Position numbers and translations under genes: made by a program. Positions 55,793 through 64,000 of a DNA stretch of 64,000 nucleotides are shown piece by piece. A model generated the notes under the pieces. The model saw nothing but the letters and a program-made list of their open reading frames with translations. It did not search any database and had not been told where the DNA came from. Position 1 is the first letter of the stretch. Every line of letters starts with the position of its first letter. Source of the DNA: Paracoccus methylarcula (GTDB taxonomy: Bacteria > Pseudomonadota > Alphaproteobacteria > Rhodobacterales > Rhodobacteraceae); contig NZ_PXNQ02000003.1 of the NCBI RefSeq assembly GCF_003007735.2, positions 186,001-250,000 of the forward strand. Reading direction: 5' to 3'.

Positions 55793-56802
55793 CCGTTCTG
55801 GCGGAACAGGCCGGTGTCCGGAGCCGGACGGCAGCCCTGTCAGGCGCACTGGCCGTGACATTCCTGCTTTTCGCCCTGCATGTCGCGGTAGGCAGCAAGA
55901 CCCTTTCACCCGCGACATTGCTGGAAGCGATCTTTTCCCCGGATGAGAAGGCTTTCGAGCATATGATCGTCTGGCAGCTACGCCTTCCCCGCGCCCTGAC
56001 CGCGATGAGCGTGGGTGCCGCGCTATCGGTCGCCGGAGCGCTGATGCAGGGCGTCACGCGGAACCCTCTTGCCGATCCGGGGCTGCTTGGGCTGATGGCC
56101 GGAGCGTCCTTCGCGGTGGTGATGGCGTCGCAATTCCTGGGCGTCACCGCCTATTCCGCGATACCCTTCATCGCCGTGATCGGGGCGCTTGGCGCGGCCC
56201 TGATCGTCGGGCTGATCGCCCTTTGGGTTCCCGGAGGCACCAGCCCGCTTACCCTGACACTGACCGGTGCGGTGATCTCGGCATTCCTTGGGGCTCTCAT
56301 CGCCATCGCGCATCTTCTGGACGAGGAAAGCTTCGACAGCCTGCGGATATGGCTGTCGGGCTCGCTTTCCGGCAGGGATCTGGACATCTTCGCCATGACC
56401 GCGCCATGGATCGGTGCGGGTCTTGTGGCATCGGTGCTGCTGGCTCGGCAGGTGACGGCACTGGCGATGGGCGACGACGTGGCCAAGGGGCTGGGCGTCA
56501 GAACCGGCTGGCTGAAGCTGCAATTGCTGCTGACGGTCGTGGTGCTGACCGCAGGGGCCGTCGCCCTGGCCGGACCGCTCGGCTTTGTCGGGCTGGTCAT
56601 CCCGCATGCGGTGCGGCTGTTCGTGGGCTCGGATTATCGCTGGATCGTGCCCTATTCGATGGTGCTGGGCGCGGCCTATCTGCTGGTTGTCGATATCATT
56701 GCCCGAACCGCCATCGCCCCGCGCGAGATCTCGACCGGGATCATCACCGCGATGGTCGGCGCGCCTGTCTTCATCCAGCTTGTCCGCATGAAGGCCAGAT
56801 GA
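55789..56802 (+). CDS. FecCD-family siderophore ABC permease
   Basis: Inner-membrane subunit of 337 residues with about nine segments. Family blocks are L-R-L-P-R-A-L-T-A, G-A-L-M-Q-G-V-T-R-N-P-L-A-D-P-G-L-L-G and G-F-V-G-L-V-I-P-H, a coupling signature. Overlaps the ATPase stop and the second permease start by 4 nt each. Confidence 0.93.
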   Translation: MTVLAEQAGVRSRTAALSGALAVTFLLFALHVAVGSKTLSPATLLEAIFSPDEKAFEHMIVWQLRLPRALTAMSVGAALSVAGALMQGVTRNPLADPGLLGLMAGASFAVVMASQFLGVTAYSAIPFIAVIGALGAALIVGLIALWVPGGTSPLTLTLTGAVISAFLGALIAIAHLLDEESFDSLRIWLSGSLSGRDLDIFAMTAPWIGAGLVASVLLARQVTALAMGDDVAKGLGVRTGWLKLQLLLTVVVLTAGAVALAGPLGFVGLVIPHAVRLFVGSDYRWIVPYSMVLGAAYLLVVDIIARTAIAPREISTGIITAMVGAPVFIQLVRMKAR

Positions 56803-57856
56803 CCGGCGCCCGGCATATCGTCCTGCGTTCGCGCAGCGAGTCGGTTGCGCTGCGCCTGCCGGTCCGCGCCCTTGTCGCGGTGCTGGTGCTGGGCCTGCTT
56901 CTGCTGGCGGTCATCGCGGTCAGCCTTGCCAGCGGCAGCTACGCTATCGACATGTCCGATCTGCTCGCCACGCTGAGCGGGAATCCGGCTTCCGACGCGA
57001 TCGGCAATGTCGTCTGGCAGTTCCGGTTTCCGCGTGCGCTCGCCGCCGCATTGGTCGGCGCCATGATGGGGCTTTCCGGGCTGGCGATACAGAATGTCAC
57101 CCGCAACGGGCTGGCCGATCCGTCGCTGGTCGGCATTTCCCAAGGCGCGGCATTGGCGGTCGTGCTGGGGATCGTCGCCATGCCGGGGATGGATTACGTC
57201 TGGCGCCCGGTCCTCGCCTTTGCCGGAGCGATGGCAGTCGCCGCCATCGTGCAAAGCCTCAGCCACCAGCAACGCGGCAACAACGCCATCCGCTTCATCC
57301 TGCTGGGCGTTGGCGTCTCGGGCTTCATATCCTCGATCACATCGGCGCTGCTGACATATGGAGAAATCGACCGCGCCATGTCCGCATTATCGTGGCTGGC
57401 CGGCTCGATTGATGCCGCCACCTGGCGCGATGTCGTCATCCTGTCCGTCTGCGGCCTGTTCCTGCTGCCGCTTCTGCTCGGCCTCAGCGTGGCATGTCGG
57501 CCCTGCGGATGGGTGAGGAAACCGCAATCGGGCTGGGCGTGCCGGTGAGGCATATCCGCAGCGCCCTGATAGCTGTGGCGGTCGCGCTTGCCGCCGTGGC
57601 CACGGCGATTGTCGGCCCCATCGGCTTCGTCGGGCTGATCGCACCCCATGCCGCACGCCGGATCGCTACCGGCGGCCTGGGCCTGCAGATCGTCCTCACC
57701 GGACTTTGCGGCGCATTGCTGGTTGCGACGGCGGACCTGGTCGGCCGGGTAGCCTTCATGCCGGTCCAGATTCCCGCGGGCCTCGTCACCTCGGTCATCG
57801 GCGTTCCCATTTTCGTCTGGTTCCTGCAAAGAGCCGCAGCGAGGCCTCAATCATGA
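56799..57856 (+). CDS. FecCD-family siderophore ABC permease, second subunit (frameshifted in this sequence)
   Basis: ATG 56799 overlaps the first permease stop. The frame is good up to L-L-L-G-L-S near 57489, breaks at about 57490-57494 and resumes as M-S-A-L-R-M-G-E-E-T-A with G-F-V-G-L-I-A-P-H, to the stop at 57856. One G (GTGGC to GTGGGC) restores 352 residues. It overlaps the next gene (ATGA). Confidence 0.9.
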
Positions 57857-58830
57857 GCAGTCACGTCTTCTGCCGCGAATTATGCCTGAAACGGCATGAA
57901 CCATTGGCCGGAACCGGCAAGGTCGCTGCGCGCAGCCTGTTGCTGCACTGGCCACGCGGCAAGTGGCGGGTTCCACGACATGAATCGGCCGGGATGGGAG
58001 ACCGGCTTCGCGCCGCGCTGAAAAATGCGATGGATGCCGGGATCCATGTCGGCCTTGTCGATGACGGGAATGCCCGCGATGGCGACGGCTTTCTGCTGCA
58101 ACTCTACCCGCAGCGCGTCAGGCTGGCCTGCATGACCGAGGCGGAACTGGTCGACCAGATCTCCGCATTCTTGGCAGGGGAAAAGATCGGGGGCGAGGCC
58201 GAGCCGCGCATCTCGGTCCTGTGCTGCACCGATTCACGGCGCGACGCATGCTGTGCCCGGTTCGGTTTCGCCACCTTCAAGGCGCTGAAAAAGCATGCCG
58301 ATCCCGCCCGGTTCCAAGTGTTCCAATGCACCCATGTCGGGGGCTGCCGTTTTGCCGCCTCGCTGATGGTGCTGCCACAACGGCAGCGCTATGGCCGCCT
58401 GTCGCCCGAGGAAGTGCCAGCCTTTCTGGAGGCAATCGGGGAAGGCCGGGTTTACCTGCCCGCATATCGGGGGCGCCCGGACGCACCGGAACCCTTCCAG
58501 GTCGCCGAAATCGCGGCGCTGGACTGGGCTGATCGTCACGGCATTGACCGGCGCCAAGTGCGGATCGACCTGCCTGACGCAAACGAGGCCTTTCGGCCCG
58601 GCGACAGGATGACCCTCATCGCACAGGCTGGTGATGCCCGATTGGCAATCGATCTCGCCACCGTCTCGTATCCGGTGCAAACCCGATGCAACTCCGCGGT
58701 CAAGGACGAGGACAACCACAGCACACGCTGGCGCGTTTCCGGGATTACCCCCTGCTCCGAAGAACGAAGATCGTATGCCGGAAACGATGAAAGCGCATCT
58801 CTCCAGGCAGATACGGGACTGACATCATGA
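57853..58830 (+). CDS. Sucrase/ferredoxin-like (thioredoxin-fold 2Fe-2S) protein in a siderophore operon
   Basis: 325 residues, cytoplasmic. The sucrase/ferredoxin-like domain has clustered Cys in R-E-L-C, L-C-C-T-D-S-R-R-D-A-C-C-A-R-F-G and C-T-H-V-G-G-C-R-F-A-A-S, a layout like thioredoxin-type ferredoxins. ATG 57853 overlaps the upstream stop, and the stop overlaps the next gene, so it is fully coupled to the uptake genes. A role in reducing imported ferric siderophore is inferred. The C-terminal part after residue 240 is unusual for the domain and may be poorly conserved. Confidence 0.78.
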   Translation: MSSHVFCRELCLKRHEPLAGTGKVAARSLLLHWPRGKWRVPRHESAGMGDRLRAALKNAMDAGIHVGLVDDGNARDGDGFLLQLYPQRVRLACMTEAELVDQISAFLAGEKIGGEAEPRISVLCCTDSRRDACCARFGFATFKALKKHADPARFQVFQCTHVGGCRFAASLMVLPQRQRYGRLSPEEVPAFLEAIGEGRVYLPAYRGRPDAPEPFQVAEIAALDWADRHGIDRRQVRIDLPDANEAFRPGDRMTLIAQAGDARLAIDLATVSYPVQTRCNSAVKDEDNHSTRWRVSGITPCSEERRSYAGNDESASLQADTGLTS

Positions 58831-59786
58831 AATTCACATCAGCCGCCATCATCACCATCATGTTCGCCACCTCCCTGCCCTCCACCGCGCAGGAAAGCCG
58901 GGTGATGACCGACAGCACGGGAACCGAGGTGACCATCCCGGCCAACCCGCAACGCATCGTATCGCTGCACGATACTTCGCTGACCGTGGCGCTGCTGGAA
59001 CTGGGCGTGATGCCGGTCGGCAGCCATGGCCGGGTCGAGGATAACGGTGCGCCGTTCATCCGCTCGGGCAAATCGGTGACGGGATATGATTTCGACAACA
59101 GCGATATTGAATTCATCGGCAACCTGCCCGCCGATATCGAGGCGGTCACCGCGTTGGAACCCGACCTGATCCTGACCACGAGTTGGCAGACCGCGGGTAT
59201 CGCGCAGCTGCGCATGATCGCGCCGACCTACATGTTCGATATCGACGCCACCGAGGATTTTGACGTCTATGCACAGCTTGCCGAGGTGACCGGCACAACG
59301 GACCGGCAGGAAAAGCTGGAAGGCCGCTACCGGCGGCAGATCGACACGATCAAGCAGCAGATCGACCCTTCGGAGATCAGGGTCAGCGTCATTCAGGGCC
59401 AGGGCGGAGAGCTGCATGTCTGGAACACATACGGTTCACTGGGCAAGGTATTGCGCGATGCCGGGTTTACCTTCCCCGAACTGACCGATTCCATCGAAGG
59501 CAATTCCCGCCAGGTCTTCTCGGGCGAGGCCTATCCCGGGTTCGATGCCGATTTCATCTTTGTCACCTATCGGCCAGAACGCGGCGAGACGGTTGCCGAC
59601 GCCCGCGCCGCATTGGACGAGGTTCTGCCCGGATGGTGCGATATCCTGCATGCCTGCCGGAACAATCAGGTGATCTATGTTCCGCGGGAACTCGCTTCAT
59701 CGGCAACCTATGACTCGCTCTTCGCATTGACGGAGATCGTCAGCAGCCATGTCATCGGACGCGATTTCGTTCCAATGCCGGATTGA
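58827..59786 (+). CDS. Siderophore ABC transporter substrate-binding protein (FecB/FhuD type)
   Basis: Periplasmic protein, 319 residues. Sec signal ends L-P-S-T-A-Q-E; mature part has V-T-I-P-A-N-P-Q-R-I-V-S-L-H and L-E-P-D-L-I-L-T-T, standard for class III binding proteins. Last gene of the operon that begins at 54965. The two late Cys in W-C-D-I-L-H-A-C may form a disulfide. Confidence 0.92.
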   Translation: MKFTSAAIITIMFATSLPSTAQESRVMTDSTGTEVTIPANPQRIVSLHDTSLTVALLELGVMPVGSHGRVEDNGAPFIRSGKSVTGYDFDNSDIEFIGNLPADIEAVTALEPDLILTTSWQTAGIAQLRMIAPTYMFDIDATEDFDVYAQLAEVTGTTDRQEKLEGRYRRQIDTIKQQIDPSEIRVSVIQGQGGELHVWNTYGSLGKVLRDAGFTFPELTDSIEGNSRQVFSGEAYPGFDADFIFVTYRPERGETVADARAALDEVLPGWCDILHACRNNQVIYVPRELASSATYDSLFALTEIVSSHVIGRDFVPMPD

Positions 59787-59885
59787 GGCTTCTTGATCCC
59801 GGATCGGCCGGACTCTTACCGGAACGCTCCAATCCACAGAGATTTCCATCGGCATAAACAGCATGCCGGGCCGTATCGGGTATGA

Positions 59886-60688
59886 TCATTTACCATATTC
59901 ACGTGCCACGGATAGCGGTACGATGATCGGATTATCGAGGCCATCTACTGCAATCATCCTGCATTGAATGCCGAATACCTGCGCGATGCGTTCCTGCGTC
60001 AGGGTGACGCCTCTCTCTCCTTGCGCGACGACCCGTCCCTTGTCGAAAAGCACCACATGATCGGCATAGCGCATGACCAGGTTGAGATCATGCAGCACGA
60101 TCACGAAGCTTCGGGCATTCTCCCGGTTCAGCCGGTGAATGAGTTCAAGGAGTTCAAGCGCGTGCGAGATGTCCAGATGATTGGTCGGCTCGTCGAGGAA
60201 GATCCGCGGGGCGTCCTGCGCCAGTGTCATTGCAATCCAGGCGCGCTGCGACTGTCCGCCCGACAGGTTCCCGATCGGGTGATCGGTGAGATGGGTGATC
60301 TCGGTCGCATCGAGCGCCTTGTCGCAGGCCTCGTAATCTTCGACAGAAGGGCCGGAAAACCGGTTCCGATAAGCGAAACGGCCCAGCATCACCAATTCCC
60401 GGACCGTCAGCGCATCCGGGGCGCTTGGGGATTGCCCGAGCATCGCGATTTCACGCGCCAGGTCTTTCTTCGACCAGGAGGCGACGGGTTTACCTGCGAT
60501 CTCGGCCATGCCGGAGCCAGCGCCATGCAGCCCCCGCATCACGCGAAGCGCCGTCGATTTTCCGCTGCCATTGGGACCGCAAAAGGCGATGATCTTGCCC
60601 TCGGGCAGGTCCAGATCAATGCCGTTCAATGCCGGGTACCGTCATAATCGGCTGTCAGGTCACGCAATCGCGCCAGAATGTCAGACAT
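59886..60688 (-). CDS. Second siderophore ABC ATP-binding protein (frameshifted near its start)
   Basis: Walker A G-P-N-G-S-G-K-S-T, signature L-S-G-G-Q-S-Q-R, Walker B I-F-L-D-E-P-T-N-H-L-D and switch His in V-L-H-D. The frame from 60629 lacks the usual first 20 residues. Reading from ATG 60688 (M-S-D-I-L-A-R-L-R-D-L-T-A-D-Y), the frame breaks at about 60632-60637; one C (GTACCCGG to GTACCCCGG) joins it to A-L-N-G-I-D-L. That gives 267 residues. ATG 60688 overlaps the permease stop by 8 nt, as expected for coupling. Confidence 0.88.
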
Positions 60689-61703
60689 GTGCGCCTCGTC
60701 CCTTCATCAGCAGATACAGGAAAAGCGGCGTTCCGATGGCTGCCGTTACCGCACCTGCGGGAATCTCCAATGGTTGGGCCAGCAGGCGGGACAGCATATC
60801 CGCTCCGACCAGCAGGATCGCCCCGCAGATGGCTGAAGCGAACAGGTATCCCGGCGTGAACTGCCCACAAAGCCTGCGCGCGATATGCGGGGCGATCAGC
60901 CCGACATATCCCATGGCGCCGACATGCGAGACCGCCAGCGCCGTCAACAGAACCGCCACCGCCAGCAGCACGGCTTGCGCGCGGGCCAGATGCAGCCCGG
61001 TTGAGGCGGCGCTCTGCGGGTCAAGGACAAGCTGCCTGAGCGGAAGGCGAAGCAGGATCAGCACGGGAACCATCGCGCATAGTCCCAGAAACAGCGTGAC
61101 GACATCGCTCCAATGCGCGGCGCTGACGCTGCCGATCAGCCAGGTCATGGCCTGTGCCGCGCGATGCACAGGCCCAAGGATCATCATCAGCACGACAGCC
61201 GCCTTGGCCAGCGCGGCAAGGGAGATGCCGTAAAGGATCATTCGTATCGGCTCCTGTATGCCCCTGGGATCGAGGCGTGTCAGCAGGGCGACCAGAATGG
61301 CAAATGCCAATGCCCCTGTCGCAGCAGCAGCAGGCTGCCAGTGGATCGACACGGCCAGCTTGCTGGCCGAATCCGAAAACAGCCACAGGAAGGTCATCAC
61401 GCCCAGGGCCGCCCCGTCGGTGATCCCGAGGATGGAGGGCGACGCCATCGGATTGCGGGCGACCCGCTGCAGGATCGCCCCGGCGATGGCAAGGGCCATC
61501 CCGGCAAGCATTGCCACCAGGACACGGGGCAGGCGCAGCGTCGTGATGATGATCGCATCCGGACCGCTACCCTGTCCGAACAACGCCGCGAGCACCCGGA
61601 CGGGCGGGATGAAGGACGAGCCGGTGCCCGTGGCGATCACGGCCAGTATCAGCAACCCGATCCCGAGCCGGACCGGACCCGCATGAAGGCGCATATACTT
61701 CAT
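60681..61703 (-). CDS. FecCD-family siderophore ABC permease (second system)
   Basis: 340 residues, about nine segments. G-A-I-L-Q-R-V-A-R-N-P-M-A-S-P-S and G-Y-V-G-L-I-A-P-H are the family and coupling motifs. Starts at the stop of the preceding permease (ATGA at 61700-61703). Confidence 0.92.
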   Translation of the reverse strand: MKYMRLHAGPVRLGIGLLILAVIATGTGSSFIPPVRVLAALFGQGSGPDAIIITTLRLPRVLVAMLAGMALAIAGAILQRVARNPMASPSILGITDGAALGVMTFLWLFSDSASKLAVSIHWQPAAAATGALAFAILVALLTRLDPRGIQEPIRMILYGISLAALAKAAVVLMMILGPVHRAAQAMTWLIGSVSAAHWSDVVTLFLGLCAMVPVLILLRLPLRQLVLDPQSAASTGLHLARAQAVLLAVAVLLTALAVSHVGAMGYVGLIAPHIARRLCGQFTPGYLFASAICGAILLVGADMLSRLLAQPLEIPAGAVTAAIGTPLFLYLLMKGRGAHV

Positions 61704-62695
61704 CGCGCCAGTGCCCGCTTGCGGCGCAAAAGGCCGATCAGGATCGGAACACCCACCAGTGCCAGCACCGAACCGACAGGCGCTTCACCGGGCGCCACGA
61801 TCAGCCGGGCGACGATATCGGCAAGCACGGCAATCAGGCCTCCGATCATGCAGGTGAATAGGGCCAGGCGCAGGGTCGGGGCCGCGTCGCCGATCAGCCG
61901 CCTGGCCAGATGCGGCGCGATCAGCCCCAGGAATATGATCGGGCCGGACATGGCCACGGCCCCCGCCGCCAATCCGGCGGCCGTGACAAGCGAGGCCACG
62001 CGAACGCGGGACACGGAAACCCCAAGCGCTTCCGCTGTCTGGTCGTTCAACCGCAGCGCATCCAGCGATTGCGCCAGGGCTGCGCAGGCTGCATATCCCA
62101 GGATCAATGCCGGAAGACCGATCCCGAGAAGGCCGAGATCGCGATCCGCGAACCCTCCTGACAGCCAGAACAACAATGTTTCAAGCGCTGTTTCGTCCAG
62201 CAGCAGAATGACCTGTGTCAGCGAGGTCAGAAGTGCGGCGATCGTCACCCCCGCCAGTAGCGTGGTATCGTTGCGCGTCAGCCCCCCAGAGGTGGCAGTC
62301 ACGCTGAAGACCAGCCCCGTCGTCGCCAATGCGCCGGTAAATGCCAGCAGGCCGATCTGCGGTAATCCGATGCTTCCGAATGCGCTGATCCCCAGAGCAA
62401 CCGCCAGCCCGGCGCCCGCATTGATACCGATCAGCCCCGGCTCGGCCAGTGGATTGCGGGTAACGATCTGGATCATCAGCCCGGAAAGCGCGAATCCCGC
62501 GCCCGCGACCACCGCGATCAGCGTGCGGGGCAGGCGCAATGACCGGATGATGACCGCATCCGTGCCCTCACCATGATCCGCAAGGGCCGCCAACACCTCC
62601 CCGGGTCCATAGAGACGCAGCCCCAGATGCAGGCTCGCGATCAGCGCCAGCGCCAGCGCCAGGGCCGCGATAAGAAGCAGTAGCGAACGTGTCAT
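61700..62695 (-). CDS. FecCD-family siderophore ABC permease (second system, first gene)
   Basis: 331 residues with S-G-L-M-I-Q-I-V-T-R-N-P-L-A-E-P-G and I-F-L-G-L-I-A-P-H. First gene of the minus-strand operon permease-permease-ATPase. It diverges from the plus-strand binding-protein gene with a 139-nt gap holding operator-like sites. Confidence 0.92.
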   Translation of the reverse strand: MTRSLLLLIAALALALALIASLHLGLRLYGPGEVLAALADHGEGTDAVIIRSLRLPRTLIAVVAGAGFALSGLMIQIVTRNPLAEPGLIGINAGAGLAVALGISAFGSIGLPQIGLLAFTGALATTGLVFSVTATSGGLTRNDTTLLAGVTIAALLTSLTQVILLLDETALETLLFWLSGGFADRDLGLLGIGLPALILGYAACAALAQSLDALRLNDQTAEALGVSVSRVRVASLVTAAGLAAGAVAMSGPIIFLGLIAPHLARRLIGDAAPTLRLALFTCMIGGLIAVLADIVARLIVAPGEAPVGSVLALVGVPILIGLLRRKRALAR

Positions 62696-62717
62696 TCCGT
62701 GATGATCCCGGCCCCGT

Positions 62718-62766
62718 TGACATTCGGGATCATTCGCCCGATGCCGGGCTCAATAACCAAGTTATT
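62718..62766. promoter_or_regulatory. Divergent iron-regulation region: TGA-N9-TCA and a 15-bp palindrome
   Basis: Between divergent iron-uptake genes: TGA-N9-TCA at 62718-62732, 23 nt before the permease start, and AATAAC-CAA-GTTATT, a perfect inverted repeat with 3-nt centre, at 62752-62766. The first matches a RirA-type box and the second could be a separate operator. A TTGACA-like hexamer at 62717-62722 lies in the first. Assignments are inferred. Confidence 0.45.
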
Positions 62767-62834
62767 TTGTCAACTGCAAGTGTTGCTGGATTCGCAGGCG
62801 ATACATATGAGCACAGGCAATGAGGGACACAGGC

Positions 62835-63749
62835 ATGATGAAACCCGCGAAACTGCTCTGCTGCGCGATCGCGCTAAGCATCCTCACCATCGGGAACATG
62901 GCCATGGCGCGCGAGGTGACCCATAGCCTGGGGACGGCCGAGGTGCCGGACGAGCCCCGGCGGGTCGTCGTTCTGACGAACGAGGGAACAGAGGCACTTC
63001 TGGCCCTGGGCGTAACCCCGATAGGCGCGGCGAGTTCCTGGAATGGTGATCCCTGGTGGGATCATATCGAGGATCGGATGGCCGATGTCACGCCGCTTGG
63101 CAATGAAAGCGCGGTCAACCTGGAATTGGTCGCCGCGCTGCAACCCGATCTCATCCTTGCGACCAGGCTGCGGCACGAGGCGATCTATCCTCAGTTGAGC
63201 GCCATCGCACCGACAGTCGTATCCGAACGCCTGCGCGGCGACTGGAAGGAGAATTTCCGCCTTTATGCCGAAGCACTGGGGAAGACCGAAGAGGCAGAGC
63301 GTGCGATCAGCGATTATGACGCCGAAGTCGCCGACCTGCGCGAGCGCCTTGGCGATCACCTGCAAGAGAAGGTCTCGGTCATCCGCTTCATGCCGGGCTA
63401 TATCCGCATCTATCAGTTGGACAGTTTTTCCGGTGTCGTGCTGAAGCAGCTCGGCTTCCATCGCCCCGAGAATCAGGATGTCGAGGAATTCTCGATCCAG
63501 GTCGGCACGGAAAGCATTCCCGACATGGATGGCGACCGGATATTTCACTTCACCTGGGATACCGGGAACGGCGACGGGCCGGACATGGCACATGACATCA
63601 TGTCCAACCCGCTTTGGCAGTCCCTGTCGGCGGTCTCGTCGGGCCGGGTCCATGCCGTCAGCGATGCCATCTGGAACACCGCAGGAGGAATCCTGGCGGC
63701 CCGCCTCATGCTGGCGGATATCGCCCGGATCTACGGAGTGGACCAGTAA
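62835..63749 (+). CDS. Siderophore ABC transporter substrate-binding protein (second system)
   Basis: 304 residues. ATG 62835 follows GAGGGA; the ATG at 62820 lacks such a site. Sec signal ends M-A-M-A-R. Class III features: E-P-R-R-V-V-V-L, then L-Q-P-D-L-I-L-A-T. It serves the divergent permeases and ATPase. Confidence 0.92.
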   Translation: MMKPAKLLCCAIALSILTIGNMAMAREVTHSLGTAEVPDEPRRVVVLTNEGTEALLALGVTPIGAASSWNGDPWWDHIEDRMADVTPLGNESAVNLELVAALQPDLILATRLRHEAIYPQLSAIAPTVVSERLRGDWKENFRLYAEALGKTEEAERAISDYDAEVADLRERLGDHLQEKVSVIRFMPGYIRIYQLDSFSGVVLKQLGFHRPENQDVEEFSIQVGTESIPDMDGDRIFHFTWDTGNGDGPDMAHDIMSNPLWQSLSAVSSGRVHAVSDAIWNTAGGILAARLMLADIARIYGVDQ

Positions 63750-63752
63750 CGG

Positions 63753-63790
63753 GTCATCCCCGCCATGGGCCGATCCATGGCAGGGATGAC
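63753..63790. terminator. Bidirectional terminator between binding protein and TonB receptor
   Basis: A 16-bp stem with one C-A mismatch, 63753-63768 and 63775-63790, around a 6-nt loop, between convergent genes and starting 4 nt after the binding-protein stop. Confidence 0.7.
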
Positions 63791-63798
63791 AATCACGC

Positions 63799-64000
63799 TC
63801 ACCAGGTCATGTTATAGGTCACACGCGCCACGGTGCCCTGTGCGGCGACATGGCTGCTATTGGCGTTGTTGCGCAGGAGTTGCCCGAATACCGTGTGGTA
63901 TTGGTTGTTGAGAAGGTTCTCGATCCCGACGCTGAGCGTGCCTCTTTCCAGCTCGAACCGGTTGTAGAGATCCAGAACGGCATAATCCTCGACCTCGCGG
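63799..64000 (-). CDS. TonB-dependent receptor, C-terminal end (partial)
   Basis: The last 66 codons of a minus-strand gene running off the window end. The product ends as a beta-barrel with an aromatic final strand (V-T-Y-N-M-T-W), and has the receptor block D-L-Y-N-R-F and I-E-N-L-L-N-N-Q-Y. It is the likely receptor for the second iron system. Its start and plug lie outside the window. Confidence 0.8.
   Translation of the reverse strand, partial: REVEDYAVLDLYNRFELERGTLSVGIENLLNNQYHTVFGQLLRNNANSSHVAAQGTVARVTYNMTW

Overview
The window reads as chromosomal DNA of a high-GC alphaproteobacterium. Gene content (EI-Ntr, opgGHC, DctBD, TAXI-TRAP and tripartite tricarboxylate transporters, four-subunit sarcosine oxidase) and ATGA start/stop overlaps fit Rhodobacteraceae, plausibly Paracoccus or a relative; this is inferred from family content, not from a marker gene. 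No rRNA, tRNA, CRISPR array, phage or insertion sequence was seen.

Layout. 1-6.2 kb: end of ptsP, then opgG-opgH-opgC for osmoregulated periplasmic glucans. 6.5-13.2 kb: DctB/DctD-type two-component pair followed by a TAXI-type TRAP transporter. 13.4-15.1 kb: cytosine deaminase and CodB-type permease. 15.3-20.5 kb: TetR-controlled RND efflux operon, divergent from an L,D-transpeptidase and a small lipoprotein. 22-26 kb: glmU-glmS, divergent from gph. 26.3-41.1 kb: a betaine catabolic block. A minus-strand operon (OpuB/OsmF-type ABC importer, nitrilase-family hydrolase, MmgE/PrpD protein) diverges from a plus-strand row of GbcA/GbcB Rieske demethylase, GbdR-type regulator and sarcosine oxidase soxBDAG. 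41.3-45.2 kb: an orphan Hcp and several small secreted or lipoprotein genes plus a secreted VWA protein. 45.3-52.1 kb: shikimate-type catabolism (AroE-like dehydrogenase, QuiC fusion, TctABC importer, LysR regulator). 52.6-64 kb: two adjacent iron-siderophore uptake systems, each with a TonB receptor, FecBCDE-like ABC components and, in the first, a sucrase/ferredoxin-like protein.

How the genes work together. In the betaine block a quaternary amine is probably imported, demethylated by GbcAB, and the resulting sarcosine oxidised by SoxBDAG to glycine plus a C1 unit; no dimethylglycine demethylase is present in the window. In the shikimate block an imported hydroaromatic acid is probably oxidised to 3-dehydroshikimate and dehydrated by QuiC to protocatechuate.

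Sequence quality. At least eight genes, including glmS and glmU which are expected to be essential, are each one base (one gene: two bases) short of an open frame. In every case restoring one base, nearly always in a short homopolymer, gives a full-length family member. All errors go in the same direction (loss), so homopolymer undercalling in this assembly is the best explanation. These genes are annotated as full-span CDS with the shift noted.
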